Shown here piece by piece: positions 13,807-19,028 of a stretch of DNA of 19,028 nucleotides (position 1 is its first letter; each line of letters opens with the position of its first letter). The notes below the pieces were generated by a model that was not told the origin of the DNA, made no database searches, and worked only from the letters and a program-made list of their open reading frames with translations. Position numbers and translations under genes: made by a program. Source of the stretch: an uncultured Lachnospiraceae bacterium (GTDB lineage: Bacteria > Bacillota > Clostridia > Lachnospirales > Lachnospiraceae); NCBI GenBank assembly GCA_947631755.1, contig CANRMO010000020.1, forward strand, positions 1 to 19,028, written 5' to 3'.

Positions 13807-14300
13807 TTATCTCTGCGGCGGTACGCCCGCAGCACAAACCACTCGAGCTTCCGTTTCAGCACAATCTGTATCTCCTCGCGCTTATCAATGGGACGCACAA
13901 GGATATTCCTGAGTCCTGCCCTCTTTGCGCCCCAGATATCCGTAAAGATCTGATCCCCGATAAATACTGTACTGCCCCGCTCTGTCCCCATAAGCTCCAT
14001 CGCCCTGAGATACCCCTTCACCGACGGCTTATTTGCCCTGACAACAGCGTGCACTCCGATCTCCCGGTTAAACAGATCCACCCGCTCCCTGTCATTATTA
14101 GAGATCAGGCAACACGCAAAACCTAGGCCTTTCAGCCGGGCAAACAGCTCCACCGCCCGGGGTGTGGCCTCCTTCCCGTGCTCCACCAGCGTATTGTCAA
14201 TGTCAAAGAGGATCCCGCGGATCCCCTCCCGGTAAAGTTTCTCATAGTCGATATCATAGGCCGAAGGCATGATTTCATCTGGAAAAAAACACTCAAACAT
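13782..14300 (-). CDS. yqeG: YqeG-family HAD-IIIA phosphatase
   Basis: The 172-residue protein carries the HAD motifs in order: D33-I-D35-N-T-L (nucleophile and acid), I-S67-N-N (motif II), K91-P (motif III lysine) and G-D116-Q-x-x-T-D121 (motif IV). This pattern and the R-P-I-x-x-x-E-E-I near residue 140 fit the YqeG subfamily, a putative cytoplasmic phosphatase of unknown physiological substrate. The ATG at 14300 follows GGAGGGGATC and overlaps the DUF815 stop by 8 bp (ATGTTTGA), so the two are translationally coupled. The last seven residues (E-R-S-R-N-N-F) and the TAA are encoded by the inverted repeat of the palindromic element at 13709-13806, so the native C-terminus has been replaced. 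Confidence 0.88.
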   Translation of the reverse strand: MFECFFPDEIMPSAYDIDYEKLYREGIRGILFDIDNTLVEHGKEATPRAVELFARLKGLGFACCLISNNDRERVDLFNREIGVHAVVRANKPSVKGYLRAMELMGTERGSTVFIGDQIFTDIWGAKRAGLRNILVRPIDKREEIQIVLKRKLEWFVLRAYRRRDKERSRNNF

Positions 14301-15618
14301 GATCCCCTCCGGAAATTGACTTCAAATGAATGATAAACTGCTCTGCCACTCTGCCGGAGTACCCGCCGTTTCGCAGGCTCCACGCATTGGCCTGCATAAG
14401 CAGCTCCTCCCTGTCCAGAGTGATATCCGGATCCGCCCCGGCAAGTCCCAGGACAATCTCATCAAACGCCTTTTTCTGCGGCCGGCTGAAATTGATGGTG
14501 ACGCCAAACCTGGCCACAAGAGACAACTTCTCCTGCATCGTATCCGAACGGTGCAGTTCATCCTGGGACATATCCGAGCGGTCACTCCATGTCTCACGGA
14601 TAAGGTGGCGGCGGTTCGATGTGGCATAGATCAGGACATTATCTGGCCTCACTTCCATCCCCCCCTCAATCACGGCCTTCAGATATTTATATTCAATCTC
14701 AAATTCTTCAAAAGACAGGTCATCCATATAGATAATAAATTTATAATTGCGGTTTTTCACCTGCTCAATAATCCCAGAGAGATCCTGGAACTGATGTTTA
14801 TACACCTCGATGAGACGGAGCCCCCTGTCATAATACTGGTTGAGGATTGCCTTGATACAGGTGGATTTCCCGGTGCCGCTGTCGCCATAGAGAAGACAGT
14901 TATTCGCCCCGCGCCCCTGGACAAATGCCTCTGTGTTTTCGATGAGCTGCTGTTTCTGGAGCTCGTAGCCGATCAAATGATCAAGAGTCACATCACTGGT
15001 GTGAGTGATGGGGGACAAAATCATATCCTCCCCCTTATGGACGACGCGGAACGCTTTATTCAGGCCGAATTTTCCCACTCCGTACCGGCGGTAAAACTCT
15101 GTCACAATGTCAAACATGTCGCTGCCGTCCCTCGCGCCCCGGAGATCCTCTGCCATAACGCGGACTTTCTCGCTGACGCTCTTATTGTAAGTATTTTCCG
15201 CCTTTGCCATTGAGTGGTAATGGGTCAGTATATCAAAACAGTCCACCCCCAGTTCTTCCTGGACGCGGGAAAAATCGTAGTGAAACAGGCGGTAAAAACA
15301 TTCCATATCCTGTCTCACAATCCGGTTTACAGAGGCGTCCTTTCCGGTCCCCACCGTCTCGCAGATCATACTAAAAGGATTTTCATTTGTGGCGAGAATA
15401 TAGGCGATGTAGCACTGCCATAGATTCTCATCAAATCCGTATGTCGTGGACAGCTCAAGGAGCCGGTAGACCTGGTCATAGATCCCCCGCACGAGCTCCT
15501 CCTTCGTACAGGAGCCATCCCCGCGCTTCGCCTTTTCCAAAAGGCGGCCAAGCGTCATCAGAATACTGTCTTTATCCAAATTTCCATACATAATCAGCCT
15601 TGCTGTCTCATGGAACAT
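14293..15618 (-). CDS. DUF815 family AAA+ ATPase
   Basis: The protein has 441 residues, starting at ATG 15618 after GGGGGAG. The N-terminal ~210 residues are helical and family-specific. The ATPase core follows: Walker A G245-D-S-G-T-G-K251-S252, then G-L-R-L-I-E-V, Walker B F-I-I-Y-M-D299-D300-L-S-F, a sensor-1 Asn in Y-A-T-S-N-R-R-H (331-338), and E-K-L-S-L-x-x-R-F-G (364-372), which may hold the arginine finger. These strings are characteristic of DUF815. The role of the family is not established; the fold points to remodelling of a protein or nucleic acid partner in the cytoplasm. It lies 18 bp after another ATPase gene and overlaps yqeG by 8 bp, in what looks like one operon from argS onward. 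Confidence 0.9.
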   Translation of the reverse strand: MFHETARLIMYGNLDKDSILMTLGRLLEKAKRGDGSCTKEELVRGIYDQVYRLLELSTTYGFDENLWQCYIAYILATNENPFSMICETVGTGKDASVNRIVRQDMECFYRLFHYDFSRVQEELGVDCFDILTHYHSMAKAENTYNKSVSEKVRVMAEDLRGARDGSDMFDIVTEFYRRYGVGKFGLNKAFRVVHKGEDMILSPITHTSDVTLDHLIGYELQKQQLIENTEAFVQGRGANNCLLYGDSGTGKSTCIKAILNQYYDRGLRLIEVYKHQFQDLSGIIEQVKNRNYKFIIYMDDLSFEEFEIEYKYLKAVIEGGMEVRPDNVLIYATSNRRHLIRETWSDRSDMSQDELHRSDTMQEKLSLVARFGVTINFSRPQKKAFDEIVLGLAGADPDITLDREELLMQANAWSLRNGGYSGRVAEQFIIHLKSISGGDHV

Positions 15619-15636
15619 AACACATCTCCCCCGTTC

Positions 15637-16953
15637 TCAAAGATCTTCCAGTTTAATGCAGTGTATATTGTCCATATTTTTGGCCATTGCCGCCAGATTT
15701 GTCGTAAAGCTTTCTTTCGAAAACAGATAATAATAATCCGCCTCTTTTCCTGTCTGCTCCGCGCTCTTTAGCAATTCCTGGAAATCCTTCACATCCATAG
15801 GCGAATGCCCCCACTTACAAGTTCCCACAAATATTTTGCCGTCCCCGCTCTCTGCGATCAGCGGGACAAAGCCGTCTTTTCCGTACAGACTGGCGATACT
15901 GCCAAATTTCGCGGGAAGTCGGTTGTAGCGGTTCATCAGCTCCAGAAACTCCCGGCACACTTTCACAAATGCCCGGGCAACAATATCATCCAGGCCGTTA
16001 TAGACAAACTCTTTATAAAATTTATCCGGCTCCATCATGCTCAGGGCAGACAGATTGGGATAGATCAGTTTATACCAGAAATGCAAAAAAGAGTCCGAGA
16101 TGCGATACAAGCCTTTCTGCACCTGGGATTTCCGGTCCGTCTCAAAAGAAAACAACTTCTCTGCGACATCAATCTGGATCAGATTTTTGATATACACCGA
16201 AATCTTTGCCCGGCTGAACCCAGTCCGGTTGTACAAATAGTTCAGCTTCGGCTCATCCTCCGCCAGCACAGACAGGATTGTGCTGTAAAAGGGGAGCTCC
16301 CGCAGCGTTGTCTTTAAAAACCGCTGTGCTTCCCGGTGGAGAGGTCCCCGGTCATCCAGGACGAGCCGGATGACATTTTTCTTCACCGTCTCTTTCGGAT
16401 TCCACAAATTGAGATAGGCGGGGACGCCGCCCAGAATCCCATAGATCACAATGCACTCTTCCGTCGTGCACTCTGGGAAACGCTCTACCATCTCCATAAA
16501 CGTAAATTCGTGTATTTTTATAAAAGAGGAAATGTGGGCGGCAAACTCCCCCATATCTTCCACCATAGAGTTCTCCACCCACTGCACCGAAGAACTCAGA
16601 AGAAGGAGCAATACCTTTTCCCGGGGAAGCCCCTGATAGAAAGCGAAAAAGTCCGGGAAGAAATTTTTGTATCCCTTCTGCATTAGATCAAATTCATCCA
16701 CAACAAAGCAAACCCTCTGCTCCCTCCGGAGTTTCTTTTCGAGTTCCGCTTTTATCTCCTCAAAATAACGATTCTGTTCCGCCTCTGACAATTCCCTCGC
16801 CTGGTAATACACATAGGGCTTATCTTCAACCAGTTGTTTTGCCAGCCGCGTCTTTCCCATCCCCTCGCGGCCATAGAGGACAATCACCTTTCCCTCCCCG
16901 GATTCATAAGCCTTTGTGAGCGCTGTCAGCTCTCTCTGTCGTCCAACGAACAA
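15637..16953 (-). CDS. Archaeal-type ATPase with degenerate DUF234-like nuclease domain
   Basis: The start is TTG at 16953 (L/M-F-V-G-R), 15 bp after the argS stop, with AGAGAGG upstream; F-V-G-R-x-x-E-L is the usual N-terminus of this family. The ATPase_2 domain shows Walker A G28-R-E-G-M-G-K34-T35, Walker B V-C-F-V-V-D86-E87 and the G-G-V-P-A-Y-L block at 175-181. A winged-helix segment covers about 222-268, and Y-R-I-S-D-S-F-L-H-F-W-Y (283-294) is typical of the lead into DUF234. The C-terminal PD-(D/E)XK-like part (about 328-410) reads F-V-P-L-I-A and V-G-T-C-K-W, where active members have an acidic residue before I-A and G-E-C-K-W, so nuclease activity is doubtful. These ATPases are common, often mobile, and have no defined role. 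Confidence 0.88.
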   Translation of the reverse strand: MFVGRQRELTALTKAYESGEGKVIVLYGREGMGKTRLAKQLVEDKPYVYYQARELSEAEQNRYFEEIKAELEKKLRREQRVCFVVDEFDLMQKGYKNFFPDFFAFYQGLPREKVLLLLLSSSVQWVENSMVEDMGEFAAHISSFIKIHEFTFMEMVERFPECTTEECIVIYGILGGVPAYLNLWNPKETVKKNVIRLVLDDRGPLHREAQRFLKTTLRELPFYSTILSVLAEDEPKLNYLYNRTGFSRAKISVYIKNLIQIDVAEKLFSFETDRKSQVQKGLYRISDSFLHFWYKLIYPNLSALSMMEPDKFYKEFVYNGLDDIVARAFVKVCREFLELMNRYNRLPAKFGSIASLYGKDGFVPLIAESGDGKIFVGTCKWGHSPMDVKDFQELLKSAEQTGKEADYYYLFSKESFTTNLAAMAKNMDNIHCIKLEDL

Positions 16954-16968
16954 ACAACCACTTCCTCT

Positions 16969-18738
16969 CTACATTTTCTCCGGCGCCTCAAAACCGAGAA
17001 GATCAACACACTGCTCCAGCACGCGCTGTACCAGAAAGACCAGTTTCAGATAAGAGGCTTTCCTCTGCTCATCCTCTTGTGCCAGAATCATTGTCTCATG
17101 GTAAAAATGATTGAGCGCCTCCGACAACTCATATATATACTGGCAGATCTTGTGGGGTGCGAGCTCCTCATAGGCGGACTCCACCGCGTCCGCAAACCGG
17201 TCCAGCGCAAGGTACAGATCTGTCTCACTGTCGCTGATGGGCGGCAAAAGCACCATATCCTCACTTATCTTCCCGCCCTGGCTCTCATATTTTGCCAGCA
17301 GGGATTTGATGCGCACAATCGTATAGAGGATATAGGGGCCTGTATTCCCCTCAAAGGAGGCAAATCTCTCAATATCAAAAATATAATCTTTTGAAGCCTG
17401 ATTGGAGAGGTCGCCGTATTTCAACGCCGCCAGGCCAACCCGGGCAGAGATATTCTCTGCCTCCTCCTCCGTGTAATCCCGGTTATTCTCTATTTTTTTG
17501 CGCACTTCCTCGTTGATCTCTTCCCTCAGCGCCTGAAGCCGCAGCACACCGCCGTCCCTCGTCTTAAATGGTTTGCCATCCTTTCCATTCATCGTACCGA
17601 AACCGATAAAAATCAATTCCGTGCCCGGGCCCGCGATACCGGACTTTTTGGCCGCGCGGAACACCTGCGTGAAGTGAAGGCTCTGGCGCTTATCCGCCAG
17701 ATAGATGATCTGATCGGGATGAAACAGTTTCTCTCTCTCAACGATCGTCGCAAGATCTGTCGTAGCGTACAGCGTCGCACCGTTTGACTTCACAATGAGA
17801 CAGGGCGGAATCTCTTTTTTGTCCCCCTCCTCCGTCACATCCACTACGAGAGCCCCTTCGCTGAAATGGGCAAACCCGTCATCTTTTAATTTCTGCACCA
17901 TATCCGGAATATAGGACTGCACATCGCTCTCCTTTTTCCACAGGTCAAATTCCACACTTAATTCAGTGTAATTTTTTTTCAGATCCGCCACTGACACATC
18001 CAGAATGTGCTTCCACAGAGCGGTGTATCCCGGATTTCCCTCCTGGAGCATCGCCGTCGCCTGCTGGGCCTCCTCCAGATAGTCCTCGTGTTCCTTGGAA
18101 TAACTGCTGGCGTATGGGTAGATCTCCTCCAGGTCACTGATCGTAAAGGGCGCCTCTGCTGGATACTCTCCCTGATACCCCTCATCAAAATAAGGGAGCC
18201 CCGGCTGACGTCTTTTAAGCTCCGTGATGATCAGGCCAATCTGAAGTCCCCAGTCCCCGAGGTGCACGTCACCGATCACTTTATTTCCCATAAAACGGCA
18301 GATCCGCTTCACGCTCTCTCCGATCACCGCAGAGCGCAGATGACCCACATGCAAAGGTTTTGCCACATTGGGGCCGCCGTAATCGATCACGATCGTCTTT
18401 TCCCTCTCCGGAAGTTCCACGCCAAAATGCTCCTCCCGGCTCATCTGCTCAACCCGCGCCGCGAGGAAATCCGCGCCGACAGAAATGTTGATAAATCCAG
18501 GATTAACACTTTCTATCTTTGAAAATGTGCTGTCACCCTCCAGTTCTGCCACCACATCCCCGGCAATCTGAAAGGGGGCTTTTTTGTACTCCTTTGCCGC
18601 CGCCATCGCACCATTGCACTGAAACTGGCATAAATCCGGCCGGTTTGACACCGTGATGCCACCGTACTTCTCATTATATCCAGCTTTAACAAATCCATCT
18701 TTTACTTTTCTTGTTAAAACGTCAATTATTTTTTGCAT
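16969..18738 (-). CDS. argS: Arginyl-tRNA synthetase
   Basis: The 589-residue class I aminoacyl-tRNA synthetase charges tRNA-Arg with arginine using ATP. The ATG at 18738 follows GGAGGAC. An N-terminal Add-1 domain (about 1-90) leads to the catalytic core with P-N-V-A-K-P-L-H130-V-G-H133-L-R-S, the HIGH signature in its ArgRS form. The KMSKS loop has the variant G-K-P-F-K-T-R-D-G-G, as is usual in many ArgRS. A DALR-type helical anticodon-binding domain follows (about 470-589), introduced by F-E-G-N-T-G-P-Y-I-L-Y. The length is normal for the family, and no break is visible. It lies 47 bp after aroA and 15 bp before the archaeal-type ATPase gene. The stop is TAG, showing that amber is a normal stop in this genome. 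Confidence 0.97.
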   Translation of the reverse strand: MQKIIDVLTRKVKDGFVKAGYNEKYGGITVSNRPDLCQFQCNGAMAAAKEYKKAPFQIAGDVVAELEGDSTFSKIESVNPGFINISVGADFLAARVEQMSREEHFGVELPEREKTIVIDYGGPNVAKPLHVGHLRSAVIGESVKRICRFMGNKVIGDVHLGDWGLQIGLIITELKRRQPGLPYFDEGYQGEYPAEAPFTISDLEEIYPYASSYSKEHEDYLEEAQQATAMLQEGNPGYTALWKHILDVSVADLKKNYTELSVEFDLWKKESDVQSYIPDMVQKLKDDGFAHFSEGALVVDVTEEGDKKEIPPCLIVKSNGATLYATTDLATIVEREKLFHPDQIIYLADKRQSLHFTQVFRAAKKSGIAGPGTELIFIGFGTMNGKDGKPFKTRDGGVLRLQALREEINEEVRKKIENNRDYTEEEAENISARVGLAALKYGDLSNQASKDYIFDIERFASFEGNTGPYILYTIVRIKSLLAKYESQGGKISEDMVLLPPISDSETDLYLALDRFADAVESAYEELAPHKICQYIYELSEALNHFYHETMILAQEDEQRKASYLKLVFLVQRVLEQCVDLLGFEAPEKM

Positions 18739-18785
18739 CTTTGTCCTCCGTCTCTATATTTGGAAACTATTATTTCCCCTACTTA

Positions 18786-19028
18786 TTATTCTAAACTTAA
18801 ACCCATATTTGTCAATAGTTCAAAGTAGTTTTCAAATGTTTTTTTGCAGCACATGGGATTGTCAATCATGATGCCCGGCACTCTCGTCCCGATCACAGCA
18901 AATGCCATTGCCATGCGATGGTCGTCATAAGTCTGTATAGTCACCGGTTTCCCTGCCAGATCTGCCGGATACACAATAAATCCGTCGCCGCCCTCTGTCT
19001 CCCGGCAGCCGGTTCCCAGCCGGCCAAG
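18786..19028 (-). CDS. aroA: 3-phosphoshikimate 1-carboxyvinyltransferase (EPSP synthase), C-terminal 80 residues
   Basis: The frame is open at the window edge and ends TAA at 18786, so only the last 80 codons are present. I-Q-T-Y-D-D-H-R-M-A-M-A-F-A-V is the C-terminal EPSP synthase signature, whose His-Arg contacts phosphoenolpyruvate. V-P-G-I-M-I-D-N-P followed by C-x-K-T-F-x-x-Y-F-E-L-L completes the fold as in the family. EPSP synthase joins shikimate-3-phosphate and phosphoenolpyruvate. The same pathway is represented by the aroD-aroK fusion about 10 kb downstream. Confidence 0.95.
   Translation of the reverse strand, partial: LGRLGTGCRETEGGDGFIVYPADLAGKPVTIQTYDDHRMAMAFAVIGTRVPGIMIDNPMCCKKTFENYFELLTNMGLSLE

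Noticed and set aside
14293..16953. The two adjacent ATPases as a defence or transposition pair
   Set aside because: They lie in a GC-rich housekeeping operon with argS and yqeG, with ordinary composition and no effector or target-site features. The DUF815 gene is a common chromosomal gene in this group.

Overview
The window looks like a chromosomal segment from a Gram-positive Firmicute, most likely a gut-type Clostridia/Lachnospiraceae member. This is inference from Shine-Dalgarno sites close to AGGAGG, four lipoproteins with L-S-A-C lipoboxes, and the housekeeping set (YqeG-type HAD phosphatase, DUF815 AAA+ protein, M24 peptidase, shikimate enzymes). Every convincing protein gene is on the minus strand, so the region reads from high to low coordinates.

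Layout in transcription order. (1) 19028-12557, GC-rich housekeeping block: 3' end of aroA (EPSP synthase), argS, an archaeal-type ATPase with a DUF234-like C-terminus, a DUF815 AAA+ ATPase overlapping yqeG by 8 bp, a 98-bp palindromic MITE-like element that supplies the end of yqeG, and an M24 Xaa-Pro-type peptidase. (2) About 12540-9000, a strikingly AT-rich island: a small winged-helix ORF that may be a C-terminal remnant, then a tight set encoding a GHKL/HATPase-like protein, a STAS-like (DUF4325-type) protein and a small membrane-anchored protein, and finally a DUF3800 gene broken by an amber codon. A consensus promoter on the plus strand drives a putative short RNA convergent with DUF3800, and a transposase tail marks the island's edge. 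(3) 8800-7555, a fused aroD-aroK gene (type I dehydroquinase plus shikimate kinase) whose kinase half is out of frame, apparently by a 2-nt loss, followed by a terminator. (4) 7520-1, a separate transcription unit with a consensus promoter and a perfect 19-bp operator-like palindrome at the expected start. It drives five related extracytoplasmic genes: two propeller-like paralogues at the ends (the first has lost its signal peptide), a DUF3298/RsiV-PdaC-like lipoprotein, and two paralogues with a D-x-D-x-D/N-G motif, one of them split by an in-frame TAG.

The shikimate genes (aroA and aroD-K) lie on either side of the argS-to-peptidase block and the island. The best candidate for an undescribed system is the HATPase / STAS-like / membrane-protein set. 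Its components resemble a partner switch (anti-sigma kinase fold plus STAS antagonist fold) coupled to a membrane protein, in a low-GC accessory island beside DUF3800 and transposase debris. A defence or stress role is inference only. A second theme is decay: two nonsense codons, one frameshift, one 5' truncation and two gene remnants lie within about 9.5 kb, all outside the housekeeping block.
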